Of a DNA stretch of 64,000 nt, positions 21,836-34,798 are shown piece after piece. Every line of letters begins with the position of its first letter. Position 1 is the first letter of the stretch. The DNA is taken from positions 11,860,001 to 11,924,000 of the forward strand of contig OX621244.1 in the NCBI GenBank assembly GCA_951640165.1, given 5' to 3'. Below the pieces are notes generated by a model. It saw nothing but the letters and a program-made list of their open reading frames with translations. It was not told where the DNA came from and searched no databases. This DNA comes from Pseudoips prasinana (Eukaryota > Arthropoda > Insecta > Lepidoptera > Nolidae). A program made the translations under genes and the position numbers.

Positions 21836-23425
21836 AAACTTCGCATCAAATTAAGAACCTTCCAGAACCTTAAAAAGCTTAATTATTCGCCTTTTTCTTG
21901 CTTCAAATTTATAATTTACTTTTTATTTAGCCTCTGTTGTAAAGTAAAAAAATATGCTTGAATCAAGATATTCGTAACTAGTGAATTCTATTTATACTGG
22001 AGTTTTTATGAGAGAGAATTATAAATAAAGACCCATGGGATATGGAAACTGCTTCTCATCAGGTAAACTGTTATACTGTGCTGGTCTATTTACTTGATGG
22101 AAATATATTTGGGTGGCTTGCCTACTTATTTAGGTATTGGTCCAACTAAATACTCAATGTTTATATAGGTAATAAGCTCACATTAACGTCCAAAACGCAC
22201 AACGTCCAAACTTTCTATCGATCAACAGTTCAATTTGTCATACTTGCACGTTTTTGCCACTTTCAAATTACACAATACTCAAGTTCATTTATTATGTAAT
22301 AGTTACAAAAAATATTATATCTATCTCTGATAATAATCGGTTAGACATCAACGGCATACAATAGATGAATGAAATGGATTTTTAAATCAAAAATTATCGA
22401 CGTCTCATTCCATTGTCAGATGGTTTGTACGCTGATAGCCATAATTGAGAGCCGTCAAAAGGTATCGATTACTCGAAATTTTTTGATAAAAAACACAGTA
22501 ATTTGACTCGAGTTTATGATCGAGTAATCACAGCCGTTGCTTCAGCTCGGAACTTTCCTCGGGGATAATTAGTTTTTTTGGCAGGCTTCGAGCGACATAA
22601 AAGTGAAATATTAGTCATTATAGACATTTGCGCGGCGCGAGCAATCAGTTAAAAGTTATGAAGTCGGCAATTTGCATAGAAGTATAATCTTTCAAATTTG
22701 ATTGAATCTATGACTATTCAGGATTTATGATAATGAACCATGAGATACAGTATTAGATCTAAACTGAGTTTTAAGTTAGCACTGTTGCACTTACATTTTA
22801 GCATCGCGAGTGCTCCACTAAAAAAATTATAAAATCAGGTAGGACTTCCAGTATGTTTTATTGTTTAAACTAAAAATCTGTAACCATAATGAACAACTTT
22901 ATAAAAGGAAATAACGAAAAGGGGGACTTAATTCGTTAAATTCTGATGAGTTACTTACCTCGAATCGGGCTTTATGTAGAATATTGTATAAGTAGTTGTG
23001 TAGTATATTGAAATTGATACCAATTAATGTTATTATTGTGATTGATAAATATTATTTTTCTATTTATTTTTAAAAATCTATTACCGATCAGCTTCAACTG
23101 CTGCTAATTTCGACAGCATGGTTATTTATAGTATTGGGTAAGCAGAAGATTCCACAAAAAATATATTATTTCAAATTTGAAGATTTATATATTTTAATTA
23201 TTATTTTAATTACGACCATGATTGAAAAAAAATGCCACGTGTCAGACTTGAGATATGATTCCATCGAAATATGTATGATATCTGATGATTGTAGAAAAAT
23301 ATTAAATAAGACCTAATTTGTTCCTGAACAGAATTTTTATCACTTTCCTAGTACGATATTTTGTTTAACTAATATTTTTGGTTCATAGTAATTTTTAAAA
23401 CATATAACAACCTATATTAAGACAT
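21836..23425. other. Unique AT-rich sequence
   Basis: 1.6 kb without supported genes or recognised repeats. 22640-22680 has a small GC-rich patch. The short frame 23134-23316 looks random. Confidence 0.5.
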
Positions 23426-23426
23426 T

Positions 23427-23450
23427 AGAAGAAAGAAGAAGAAGAAGAAA
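23427..23450. repeat. (GAA)n microsatellite
   Basis: An AGAAGAAAGAAGAAGAAGAA tract followed by a T-run and CACACACA. It may be the tail of a minus-strand retroposon of unknown identity. Confidence 0.8.
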
Positions 23451-23756
23451 ATGTTTTTATTGAACACATACACACACACATATTGAAATATAGTTTGTAC
23501 AAATCTTATATTTACTTACATACTACCATAAAACTAAACATGATTAAGAAAAAAAAACATTACAGAATAACCTATAAGTAACATTACCATAATGATGTAA
23601 TTTTTCTGTGGCCTTGCTATCAGATCAGATTAGTGTTATGACATGTAAAATACTTACACTGGTGACGGGTATACTTAAATACATGCATTTAAGTATATCT
23701 AACCTATCCGTCACAAATATAGGTCAACACCCTTCCAGTATAGGATTAGGATTCTG

Positions 23757-23812
23757 CACGTGTGGCGCAGTGACAAGTTAGTCGCTTCGCTATTATTTGC
23801 GCGCCCTTATGT
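23757..23812 (+). mobile_element. SINE-1 head fragment
   Basis: CACGTGTGGCGCAGTGACAA and GTCGCTTCGC match the tRNA-like head of SINE-1. The copy then loses similarity, with no box B and no body. Confidence 0.55.
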
Positions 23813-24787
23813 TTCGTTTAAAAATGGCGTATTAATTCAATAAAGTTGATTTATTATAGTCACTAAATATACTGTTTATCATACCTTCACTAATGACATA
23901 GAAAAAATCGCGACCGGAAGGTTTGAAGATAGTTTCACATCAATGTTTTATAACACAGTTCATTTACAGTTGTCTGTTATTTGTTACAAATTGCCAAATC
24001 ATCACAAACGTTGTTTCATCAGCTATACCATTGTTTCTATTTTGATTTCGTAACTTTTCAATCTGTGATGTAAGTTTAGATTATAAGTTGTCGTTATTTG
24101 TTGCGGTAACTTCTTGTTATCAAGGACTTACAAAACAGCTTATGTACGTGCTTCTTATATTCTGGGTCAATGGGAAAATCGAATTATGTATTTGACGAAT
24201 GTTTTTATGACCTGTTTTCATTTAACTTTCGAGTAGAAAAGAGCTTTGAACGGTTAATTTTTCGGGGAGTATTATATCTACGGTTTCGTCGTAAAAAATA
24301 TATGAGCTGTGCAAACTTGTTGATTAGATTTTATCCGCTTCTATACTTAAATATTGATTTGATAAATTTGACGCATTCTTTTTACTTGCCTTTCCCGAAT
24401 TGTATTAGTCTAATAAAAATAATCGCAAACTATTAATGTCTACTGCTATTAGATAATAAATATTATTCATAATATATCTCACAAAAATCTATAAGATATT
24501 TTATGAAGAATGCAAGAAACTTTTTCAATCACTTTCTAATATTAAATTTAGTTTATTTTATTGAAATTGAATCAAACGATGAAAATAATTGAGTTGAGTT
24601 AAATTGTATATAGATTGTGCGAAACAAATCTTAAACTTTCATTGGTGATGATGATTTACAGTTACAGTTCACGTCAATTCATATTATATAACCTTTAAGT
24701 GAACCGACGATTTTTAATCGTTGACATTCTATTTAAAATTAGTCATTTATTTTTGTGGAATTTTGTATATGTAAAATGAAGATTATC
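23813..24787. other. Unique AT-rich sequence
   Basis: Contains an 88-codon frame (24170-24436) rich in F, Y, L and I but with no recognisable domain; in this base composition that is weak evidence. Confidence 0.45.
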
Positions 24788-24826
24788 ACACCCAGACTCA
24801 GGACAAACAGATATGTACAGATAAAT
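24788..24826 (-). mobile_element. SINE-2 middle fragment
   Basis: CACACCCAGACTCAGGACAA ACAGATATGTACAG-like segment, the complement of the SINE-2 body after the tRNA-like head (compare 34880-34930). Confidence 0.55.
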
Positions 24827-24832
24827 ACGTAA

Positions 24833-25090
24833 AAACAGAGCTTCTTCGCCGGGGTTTTACGCCCTAGGACACCGTCAGGGTAACCGAGTGAGGAATCTCC
24901 TCACCGCCTTCTGTATCTAGCCCTTGACCCAGTGATCCAGCGAGAGCGTCTTAAGATGTTGGTCGAGGCTCTTTGTTATGAGACCATTTACCGACACGGC
25001 AAACGGGACAAATATTGTCGAGTTCTCATCCCACATGGCCGTAACCTCATTAACCAAGTCTAAATATTTTGACAACTTGTCATTCTCAGC
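24833..25090 (-). pseudogene. LINE ORF C-terminal fragment (post-RT domain)
   Basis: The minus strand reads DKLSKYLDLVNEVTAMWDEN, STIFVPFAVSVNGLITKSLD, QHLKTLSLDHWVKG, one stop, then IQKAVRRFLT. The pattern KYxxLxxEVxxMWxxxxxxVxPxVxSxxGLIxKSL...QKAVxxxxxRxVRRFL is the familiar C-terminal end of a common insect non-LTR retrotransposon ORF. Only this end is present, with one in-frame stop, so it is a dead 5'-truncated copy. Its clade is not assigned. The 24841-24910 flank is GC-rich and probably belongs to the same element's 3' end. Confidence 0.75.
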
Positions 25091-25099
25091 TCTACTACT

Positions 25100-26009
25100 A
25101 CTAGGTTATTGTCAAACAGTGAGGACAGGGCAGTGATATCAACAACAAATGTCCGTCACTTCAAACGATCTCCCAAAACAATTAAAATTTATTATTTATT
25201 TTTTTATTATTATTAATAGTCACATAAGATAAAAATGAACTTGGAAGATAATAACCTTTTACAGACTTTCACATACCCCGGGGCTCTCATTCTACTCATT
25301 CGTTTGTTACAATGATGAATCGTACAAATGAGTGTTAAAAAGAATGATGAACTTAAATTGTGTACTTAAAACGGACTTGTACATTGTTAAAGAAGGGCCG
25401 AAAACAATTACCAAAACTAATTTGCCTCGAGAATATTAAAACTTTAACTGTTTTAAAAGTGACAAATGCACTTAATTTTTGGACACTACGACGTGGAATG
25501 GAAGTTGCACGAACGAACGAGTTTTTAAGTCCGTCAGGTGTTTCCGGTCATCTGTGCGCTCAAAATGACAAGCGCTTATAAAAATTCCGTCGTAATATGA
25601 AGCTATGAATATATTAGTGTTGCATTACTTGAGCATGTGTCGTCAATGACTGTCTTTATAATGCAAACGTTGTTTTTAGTAGTCCGTTTTTTTAAGAAAA
25701 TATAAGCGATTAAGGTAACGAGGTTCAGTATTATCTGAATGTAGGTATTAAGAGTCGACTTTATATCCTGTTATAAGACTTTTATGAGTCTATATACATG
25801 GAATCCAGTGTACAGTTAATTCGTGCTAAGCTAATCGTTTTGTCAAATATGTAATAGTTAAGTCACAAACAAGTAAGTCGAGATAAGTATGTTACTAAGT
25901 CGTCATAAGTAAGTTGAGATGGGTTTGTTCAAATTCATGGCCCATGTTTTGTGAAAATTCAATTGATTAGGATATGATGGGACTGACATGCGCTATGCGT
26001 AAAAATCCC
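25100..26009. other. Unique sequence
   Basis: A 73-codon frame (25360-25581) shows no recognised domain. No repeat seen. Confidence 0.5.
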
Positions 26010-26296
26010 TTTAAATAAATAAATAAAAAAAGGAGATAGCCTATTGGTTAGACTGTGGAGTGGTCTCAAGTTCAAAAGTAAGGCGCGCATACACTGACTT
26101 TAGAATTCATATGATGCGTATTAGAAACTAATTATCACGTACTTAAACGAGAAAGGAAAACATCGGGAGGAAACCTGCATACCTGAGAGTTCTTCAAAAA
26201 TGTTCTTGATGACCCCGGAACCCGCACTAGGTCAGCGTTTTGAATGCCCTCTTATTGTAAGAGTAGGCCCTTGAGTGCAGTGGCACAGTAATGGTA
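26010..26296 (+). mobile_element. tRNA-derived SINE-like element preceded by (AAAT)n
   Basis: A TTTAAATAAATAAATAAAAA tract, then a tRNA-like head (GATAGCCTATTGGTTAGAC...), followed by the GGAAAACATCGGGAGGAAAC, CTGCATACCTGAGAGTTCTT, CCGCACTAGGTCAGCG and GAGTAGGCCCTTG blocks. This order is that of a widespread lepidopteran SINE family. The box-B part is degraded. Confidence 0.7.
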
Positions 26297-26387
26297 TACA
26301 TAGACAAGTCACAAAACCGATGTCATGACCGATGAAAATGTCCGATAGTTACTGTTACCATAAACTGGCATGCTCACGGAGGCACAC

Positions 26388-26502
26388 GTTAATGATTTCC
26401 ATGCCATCATCCGGAAAAATCCGCCTCATTTCTGTGCGAAGTTCGGAACAGCTCTAACTCCATCCTGAAAACCATGGCAGGGAGGTACGAGGCTCCACTC
26501 GT
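26388..26502 (+). pseudogene. Possible LINE C-terminal fragment
   Basis: A 38-codon frame ending in a stop reads PEKSASFLCEVRNSSNSILK then TMAGRYEAPL. The xRASFxxxVRxSxNSILxxxAxRYxSPL pattern resembles the tail of an insect non-LTR ORF. Short, and not supported by flanking RT sequence. Confidence 0.35.
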
Positions 26503-27045
26503 ATGTTATTGCTAGTAGATGTAAGACAAACACCTGTCTAGTCTCTAAGCTATAAAATTACTAACATTAGTAATCAGATCTCTTTGTTTTACTAACCTAC
26601 TATGGGCGTAATTAGACAGATTTTTTTTTTATAATCCTATCGTAATGGATAATATTGTTTATTTATTCAGTAGTAACGTACTCCGCTCCTTGCTTTGAGC
26701 TGGGTTGTGTTAATACATTTGTATGTCAACGTAGATGATGTGTCCATCATATATGATGATATAATCGATATCATTTCACAGTGCAATTTCAATTTTCCCA
26801 TTAGATTAACTGGTTTATTTATTAGCCGATTTTGAAAGAAGATTTTTTTATGTTTTTATTCTCCATACTTTCTGAACCGATTTAGATAATTCTATTTTTA
26901 GTTGATAGGCATTTCAATCGATTCTATAATTCTATACAAATAATATAATAATTTCAGTGGTCAACAGAGCTTATTGAGCGATCTTGCGCCCGCAAAAGTT
27001 TATTATTACTAATTTATTAGAGTAACTAGTGATTTATTCATTATA
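26503..27045. other. Unique AT-rich sequence
   Basis: Nothing recognised. Confidence 0.5.
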
Positions 27046-28085
27046 ATACTAAATTAGAAAATACGACTACACTAAATTAGAAAATTTCAATTAAGCAATT
27101 TTGACGATGTTAATGATGCAATCTCTAAAGTTGTTCATTGGTTTAATGCCAATAATCTTGTGCTTAATGATAAGAAAACTAAAGTCATTAAATTCACTAA
27201 ACCGAATGTGAAACAGGCGACAAACAATGTACAACTTAATGGAGCTAGGTTGGACCCTGTTGAATCAACTGTGTTCTTGGTTATCACTATTGACTCAAAG
27301 CTACAATGGAGCCCACAAATAGAAAAACTGTCCGGCAAATTAAGTTCTGCAGCATATGCAGTGAAAACTATTAGACGGCTGACTGATGTTGACACAGCTA
27401 GAATAGTTTATTTCAGTTATTTTCATAGTGTAATGTCCTATGGAATTCTTCTCTGGGGTAGCACTGCTGACATTAACACCATATTTATATTGCAAAAAAG
27501 AGCTGTAAGAGCTATCTATAATCTTGGCCCGAGAGTATCTCTAAGAGAAAAATTCAAAGAGGTCAACATTCTAACTGTACCATCTCAGTATATATATGAA
27601 AACTTACTATATGTGCATAAAAATATCGATTCCTTCTGTAAAAGGAGCGATACACATAATGTAAATACTAGATATAAGAATAATATCATATTGCATACTA
27701 CCCGTCTCCAAAAAATAAGTAACTCTTTTATGGGGCAATGTATAAGATTTTATAACAAACTTCCCAATGATATTAAAGAATTGTCTACGAATAAGTTTAA
27801 AAGAATTATTAAAGCCAAATTGTGTAGCAGGGGGCATATTACAAAATTTCTGATTATTTAAGTGATAAAAGTGCTTGGAATGGAGTTGTTCTGAGTCAAC
27901 ACACATGATTGTAATTAATCTTAAGTATATTTTATTTTATTTTAAAAAAGGATTCCTACTGAGTTTTCTGGCAGTGTTTCTCAGTGTAGCTGCCACGTAA
28001 TGCACTGCACGGTAGAGTAAAAAAAGTATGACGATTCCACATAAATGTAAATTTTTTACGGAATAAAGTTACTTTGACTTTGACT
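27046..28085 (+). mobile_element. LINE L-A copy 2, 5'-truncated
   Basis: The 3' part of the same family as at 1-3998 and 35-38.4 kb. Similarity starts near 27082 (NFDDVNDAISKVVHWFNANN) just downstream of the catalytic box and runs to a 3' end ...AATAAAGTTACTTTGACTTT. A 14-bp direct repeat CTAAATTAGAAAAT occurs twice immediately before the start (27050-27085). The second copy abuts the LINE, so one may belong to the target. Confidence 0.85.
27082..27861 (+). pseudogene. Reverse transcriptase C-terminal half, LINE L-A copy 2
   Basis: About 260 open codons: NNLVLNDKKTKVIKFTKPNV, then GARLDPVESTVFLVITIDSK, LQWSPQIEKLSGKLSSAAYA, VKTIRRLTDVDTARIVYFSY, FHSVMSYGILLWG, IFILQKRAVRAIYNLGPRVS and SRRG-type C-terminus ending in a stop at 27861. 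It aligns block for block with 37.4-38.15 kb. Truncation before the RT catalytic aspartates removes activity, although this segment has no internal stop. Confidence 0.88.
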
Positions 28086-29337
28086 TACCAAACAATGCAG
28101 TTTTTAATAATAAGCATATTAATTTAACCTACCCCCTATGCGGTACAGTTATTTGCTTACCTAGTTATATTTAATTTTGATATGTTTTTATGCACCCCGA
28201 TACACCATAGTTTCGTTACTCTATTGGTAAATAAATATTAATGTTTCTTCCTTCAATTTTATAAGATAAATTAAAAAATCTCTGACTTGTTAGAAAGACA
28301 AACCAATACCACCCCATGTTAGTACCAAACTACGAACAGACGAGTTTAATTTCCTCCTATCTTCAATATCTTGTCGTCGGCTCTTAAGTGCCCAACAAAC
28401 CATATGAATTTAATTTAAATTTAGTTCATGTTCTTATGCTAATAAGATTTAATTTAGCACTGACTTGAAGTGGTAATTTGGTGATTTTACGTTTCACCCT
28501 GCGTCGAACGCCACTGTTGATCTACCAACAGCAATTACTTGAAGCCAGAGGCAACTTGAGTATTCTTTCATGACAGACGTCAGTTGGATAAATTGGGGCT
28601 ATTTATTAACAAGATTCGTGGATTAGGTTTTGAACAAAATAGCTAAAGTATGTGTTAGTAGAATAAATGTTTTATTTGCATTTTAAATAAAGAAAATAAG
28701 GATGACACCTTCAGAACGTTCTAAACCGAATTATGACTTGAAATTTTTCAAAGAGCAAACTATGTAACGGAAATTAGAAGACATTGAAAGTGTGACCTTA
28801 CTTTAGAATCTGCTTTTGTATAATTTGAGAAAACGTAGTAATAGCTGTTTTTTTACACATTTGATTCTCTGGGAACTCGACGTCCAGACAGGGTAGCAGT
28901 CAGTGTAGCAGTATTGTAAGCTGATAAAGATAAGATGTTCATTTTATTAGTAGTACCATGACAAGGCAGACAGTGACAGGAGTGTATAAAATATAATAAT
29001 TTAAATAAAAGATTTTATAATATGCCAGTGCATTGATTAATTATTAGAAAGTATGTTTCAACAGATCCGATTTTATTCTATATTTTAGTATTGAAAATAG
29101 ATAGCGATGGAAAAAGAATATTCTCGTGAGTTTGAAGAAATGGTATGGACTAAGTATTAACAGGAATTAATTATTTAGACTTTGAGCAACAACTGGGCAA
29201 TGCTGCTGGCACGAATAACTATCTCACCATACACGTTGTTCGAAATGGGTTCCACACAAACTAAAATTCAACCGATTTTCTTGACAATTTTGTCCCTATT
29301 ATTTCAATAGATAATTATATTTCCTAGAACTACGTCG
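28086..29337. other. Unique AT-rich sequence
   Basis: 1.25 kb with no recognisable gene or repeat. Confidence 0.5.
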
Positions 29338-29450
29338 TTGGTCCAGCAGTATAGCGTTCAACCACAGATAATGAGGTTGTGGGTTCAAATACTGGGTTGG
29401 ACCAAAAACTGATTTTGATATTTTTTTGCTAAGACAAATTCCTCAGAATC
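29338..29450 (+). mobile_element. tRNA-like SINE head (third head type)
   Basis: GTCGTTGGTCCAGCAGTATAG (box-A-like) and GGTTGTGGGTTCAAATACTG (box-B-like), followed by GGTTGGACC. The layout is that of a tRNA-derived SINE head, distinct from SINE-1 and SINE-2. No matching body follows, because the sequence changes into an inverted SINE-1 tail. Confidence 0.55.
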
Positions 29451-29454
29451 AGGC

Positions 29455-29545
29455 TACCTAATTCCTGTGTCGCTGGGTACTTTACAAACATTTAATAGAT
29501 GGTCACAAATTATATCCAGACTGAGAGCAAAGATGATATTCTTGT
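29455..29545 (-). mobile_element. SINE-1 3' body fragment
   Basis: CGCTGGGTACTTTACAAACA and GGTCACAAATTATATCCAGA are the reverse complement of the SINE-1 body end (compare 56221-56290). Confidence 0.7.
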
Positions 29546-31932
29546 TGCATAAAAAATATTTGCTAGAATGCAGTTAAGTATGTAGAATAACTAGGTCTAA
29601 CTGTCTACCTCGTATTAAATCGAATTACGGAACAAGGTATCCACCCATCTTTTATGAAACACCGAAGTGCTTTTGAAAATTTAAATCTCTTACGGCGTAA
29701 AATTAATTCACTGTCGGATATTTTTGCGTTATTCTTGATTTATTTCTCGTTGACTGGTTTATTTGATCTAGCTGTATCTTTGGCCATCACGATCAAGTAA
29801 ACACAGTAAAACATATTATATCAATTCACTGATCAGAACACAAGTACCGTGGAGCACTTGCACAAATGAGTAAGAATTTAGTAATTGGAGCGTCGCCATT
29901 TTGTGACATGCGATAGAGGGGCGAAAAAAATTGAGGCGACATAAAGTTTGACTTTAAAAAGTTTATAGTCGCAAAAAAGATTTTATCCTCTATTTTATGC
30001 TTATTATAACGACTTCATATTAAAAACACTAAACTTGATAATAAAATGAAGACATTCATTTTGTAGGCAAAACCTCTATAATTGAATTCAGTATTTTTAC
30101 AAACTCGGTGTTCCTCATACGCAAAGCATGCACGCACTTCTAATATCAAGCTTATGTAGCATAACCGTAAATTATTTGTATATCAGGATAGTCCCAATTT
30201 AAAATCACCTGAACGGTTTGGGTAATAGTTTAAGGTGCATGCTTGTTTTGGTTCCACTAGTTATTTTATTTTTAACTGTACATCTGCCATATACTCGTAG
30301 TTAATCCATCGAATCCGAGAAACTGCCCAATCCACGAATCTGTCGAGATGGGAATCTGCTGAATCACAAATTTTTCCAATCCAGAATCTGCTCTACACCG
30401 AACAAGTGTAAATTTACAAAATATTATTATTAACAAAATCCACACTAGCCACTAGCAAATAAAGTAAAGTAAAATAAGTTTTGTTGCACGCCATAATTAA
30501 AATTAAAGCTAACGTACATAAATTAGGTAAAAATGGCGGAATTATCGCTTCTGCGACTTTTTCCATACAACTCCAACGGCAAAACAAATATGATATTTTT
30601 CATATAGTATCAATCATCTTAAATTGCCTAATTTCTTTATAAGCGTTCGAGTTGACTTTGCTAATAATCTAACAAATATATTTATATAGGATAAACTACA
30701 GGACAAGTCGCTTACTAGAGTTAGATCACTAGTGGCGATCAATAGTGGCATTTATCTGTACTTGATAATTATCTTAATTGAGAACCTCCCACCTTAGTTA
30801 CGCAGGTCGACCCAAACACTCGTAACTTCCCCCTTAGCAACGCCCAAAGTGGATATACTGACACCAAAGGGGACGCATTCTCTGGTTGCTTAAATTAATT
30901 GCAAAGAGTGACCGCTCTACTATCATCACCAGTATTATAAACTTCGTGGCTAAAGAAAAAAACTACAGCTATATATTTTTTTTGTCCCATTAAAGATAGC
31001 AACTGTAATGGTAACCCTACCTTCATATGAATATTTGTCTCAATGAAAAACGAATTATGAGTTGAACACACCCCCAGTTATGGGTCACAGGAAAATTTAT
31101 ATTCCTCTTTCATACCAGGAATTTTTCATATCCGTAGTGAATTGTTATAATATTTTAAAATATTACTGGCGTTATAGCGACTCTGAAATATTGGTCGGGT
31201 CTATTTGACAGAAGTATGTTATAAAACTTGGTAAATCTAGATATTGTTAGTGAGTCTGCATATTTTGTGGTTCTAAGTTTATTTCACGGTAAAATAAGAT
31301 GTAATTGCGCTGTTAGAGAAATACGTTCACAGGCAATGGATAGGAAACTTAACACTATAATAAAACAACGTGATTTGACAGAGATTTAGCACGACTATTT
31401 TTTTTTAAATAAGAATACATAGACGAACAAAAGTTCACAAGATTGTCACAAGTATGGCGCTAGTAGTTACCTATCTATGTTTTGATTTTAACAACAAACA
31501 CCAATCAGAGGCCAAAATATGCTAAATATAATATTTGATAACTTTTAAATTTATTAAGATATTGGATAACTTGTTTATATTACTTCGTATTATTAATACC
31601 AAACAGAGTCATTCAAACTAAGTAATATAACAGTAAGTATAATAATTCAAACAAAAAGTCGACGAAGTAATTTAAAATATATGAAACTGGTTTTGGACTA
31701 TTTAGTTTACTATATGTATGTCGCATCACTACAGATATTAAATTCAATTCGGTGATTTGTCGTTATGATCGTGGTCAAAAATCAGCCAATATCATTAAGA
31801 AAATACACCTTAGACACCGACATAGATGATAAGATGAACTCGGATTGGCCATATTGGTAAGGTGAATGCCTCGCTATTACACCCACATTACCCACTATGC
31901 CATACATGCAGTCTAATTCTGAACAAATATTA
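29546..31932. other. Unique AT-rich sequence
   Basis: 2.4 kb with no supported gene, tRNA-like head or LINE motif. 30780-30900 is slightly GC-richer but has no readable frame. Confidence 0.5.
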
Positions 31933-32130
31933 TTCGGTAGTGGGGTGCAGTGGCTAAGACAGTCACCTCACCGCTTCGTGTCCCGGGTTCAATTCCCACG
32001 CCGGACAACTATTTTTGTGACCTATAAATAGTTTTTCTCAGTCTGCGTGTGATTTGTGTACGCCTGTTATATGTTTGTAAAGTACCCAACGACACTGGGA
32101 TTAGATTTCCTAGTGCGGGAGTAGTCTTTT
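31933..32130 (+). mobile_element. tRNA-derived SINE (SINE-1)
   Basis: GGGGTGCAGTGGCTAAGACA, CCGGGTTCAATTCCCACGCC and the standard body ending TTTCCTAGTGCGGGAGTAG, followed by an A-rich tail. Confidence 0.87.
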
Positions 32131-32980
32131 AAAAATAAGAATAACAAAAAAAAAAGAAAAATGTTTGTTTGAACTTTTAGTTCTACTCCTGGATTAATTA
32201 ATGTAATAAAAATGTATTAATTATTAAGATCAAAGTCCAACACGTATACATACATAAGACTGTGGTAGTCTTCTAAAATGGAAGCATCAATAAAAAACGG
32301 AACTCTTTTTTGCAACAATTCTAACATTATTTATTATGACCCTTAAGTTTGTACTTAAGTTAATTATTTGTAGTATCTTATTAAGTTTAATCAGCTTTAT
32401 AACCTTTGCAAATCTAATAGCGGTATAATACTAGTATAATGAAATCCAAGAGATGAAAACGATACTTTAATGCTATGTTCATTTCGCGTTACTCGATTCA
32501 CGGAAACGACTCAACGCCTCCCATGGAAACGTGACGTGTATGAATTAAGAAGCTGCCGAGAATAAAAACCGAGGATGTTGCATATTTGGAAGAGTCATAC
32601 ATACACTTTATATTATTATTTTATATACGATTAAAGAGAACAAAACCCTATGAACTAGTGTCCTGATTAGTGATTAGTGAATTTAGTGATTAGTGATAGC
32701 AATAGTGTAATTATAAAGAACACATTATTAAAATGTCTTCCCTTTAACAAAAACGACTAAGATCGGTAGACTGATTCTTAAAATTAATTATGTTTATGTA
32801 GAAATTTAGGTTAATATAAAATAACTTATTAGGCTCTAGACTAGATTGTAATACGTATAAAGTACTATGCTTGGTACTTTATTTAATAATAATAATAAAA
32901 AAAAATACATACATGGTTTAGTTTTGCCTATGAGGAACAAGTAAATGCTTATCCTTCCATCCTTCCATATATGCGTATAT
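32131..32980. other. Unique AT-rich sequence
   Basis: Contains a short tandem GATTAGTGATTAGTGA-type repeat at about 32662-32699. No gene recognised. Confidence 0.5.
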
Positions 32981-33125
32981 GACCGGCCTGTTGGTCTAAT
33001 GGTTATTAACCCTGCTTGCTAAGCCAGAGGTTGTAGGTTCGATCCCCATTCAGGACAAATGTTTGTGGGATGACGACGATTATTTGTTCTGTGTCTGGGT
33101 CTAATTTATCTATAATATGAATCTA
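32981..33125 (+). mobile_element. SINE-2 copy (3' truncated)
   Basis: tRNA-like head GACCGGCCTGTTGGTCTAAT and GTAGGTTCGATCCCCATTCA, then GGACAAATGTTTGTGGGATG and part of the body. Followed directly by a second SINE-2 head. Confidence 0.78.
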
Positions 33126-33131
33126 TTTATA

Positions 33132-33350
33132 TGACTGGCTGGTTGGCGTGGTTTTAAATGCTGCCTTTTACGCCGCAGGTTGTGGGTTTGATTCCCACCC
33201 AGGACCGATATTTGTTGTGCATGACCATGTCTGTTTGTCTTGAGTCTGGATGTATATGTAATATATCTGTTATGCGGTTTCCATAGTAGAAGCTCTGCCT
33301 AGTTTGGGATGAGATGGGAGTGTCTTAGTTATTCCTAGATATTTATTATT
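33132..33350 (+). mobile_element. SINE-2 copy, tandem to the previous one
   Basis: TGACTGGCTGGTTGGCGTGG, GTGGGTTTGATTCCCACCCA, GTCTGTTTGTCTTGAGTCTG, then CTCTGCCTAGTTTGGGATGA and the end TTATTCCTAG. Full head plus body. The pair is head-to-tail within 370 bp. Confidence 0.8.
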
Positions 33351-34237
33351 GTTATTTTATATAAATAAAACTATTTCGTACAAAGCGAAGGTAGAATTTC
33401 TAACACTTCCACGTTAAAACTGCCTTTCCTGGGATTAGTTTGTTTGACCTTCAAATTGGACAATTACACACTTACATATTGAATTTATGGATTCGAATTT
33501 AAACGTCGTCAGGGCTACTGGCAGCTCTAATGATAAAAATAGATGATAGATATTCTATGTGTGTTAGGCGTTAAAATTTATTTTTTCCCAGTTTTGTATG
33601 TAGATTTTACACGTGATTGCCAGCAAATTTCAAAGTCTTAAGAAGGGTTTGTGAAGTTATACTACCTCCCTAAACATATAAATTTTCGATAAACAACTGC
33701 AATGAGATTTGGCGTTAACCAGTTTTCCTTATCAATCTACAACTGGATTCCATTCGTAGTTCCATGCCATTGTAACATTAATTAGCTCATTCTTAAATTG
33801 TGTGTTAGTATAGGTGTACGAGTATACCTCAATATAGGAATAGTAGAACAACTTCAAGAAAAAAAAATTTAATACCGAACTAAATTATAAGTATGTCATC
33901 ATGACACATCCAGTTATAATACCTCAATAAACATACGCTTCGTATATTACGGGAGGTGTATCCTCATTTTGGAGTCATTACACGAAATAGTATCACCGTA
34001 TAAAGTCCCAAGGGGGGAGGGAGTGAGTTTGTGGCTCCTGTTTGTATACTCCCATATATATTTTGGTTAATTAAGTTTTTGTGTGGTCGCGGATTAGACT
34101 TTCGTAGGGGAGAATAGGCAAGACTAATCGTGATGTACTGCTGGAATGTTGGTGATATAAAGCGAGGTATTCATGACAAATATTTGCAATCTATTATCAT
34201 TCAATATATATTATAAAATCTTTAAGGTCAGCACAAG
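33351..34237. other. Unique sequence
   Basis: 33960-34030 is GC-richer (AAAGTCCCAAGGGGGGAGGG). No gene seen. Confidence 0.45.
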
Positions 34238-34316
34238 AACGGCCTTTGTGGGGATCCTTGGGGAGGCCTTTGTCGTGCAGTGGACGTCTTTCAGCTGATA
34301 TAATGATGATGATAAA
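34238..34316 (+). repeat. RTE-type LINE 3' end, 5'-truncated
   Basis: GGGGATCCTTGGGGAGGCCT, TGCAGTGGACGTCTTTCAGC and a TGATATAATGATGATGAT tail. Confidence 0.85.
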
Positions 34317-34798
34317 ATAATTTGGATTAGAAATAAATAATTTAATTCCACCTGCGAACTAAAATAATTTAATACCAGTCTGAGTTTTTTATTACTTGAA
34401 CAAAAATAAAGTAGTAATAAGTAAATTTCACACAACATAATAATAACAATGTTTTCCTAAGATTAATTCCATGTGTAGTCTTCTTTTTGCCAAATGACAA
34501 TACTTGGGAACTAATAAAGCTACCCACACACTTCCACGAGCGTAAATAAGCAAAAATTTCTCATTTTCTTCTCGTATATACGCAATTACTGAGTTCCTGT
34601 AAGAGATTGAACATCAAAGAGGCATTAATTAAGCCTTAGAAGGCCCATAAATAGCGTCCAAAGTAACACAGAAATATTTACTTAGTCCTGTTAACGTTTT
34701 AATTGAGTAACGAAATTTCTTACGGCCTTTGAACTCTGAATTTGTCCGATAAACGCTTGTCAGTGTTGCCAGACTTAATTTTTCAGCCAAATCATAAT
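34317..34798. other. Unique AT-rich sequence
   Basis: No recognisable feature. Confidence 0.5.

Noticed and set aside
24170..24436. 88-codon frame rich in F, Y, L and I
   Set aside because: Composition follows local AT richness; no membrane-protein family pattern or supporting context.
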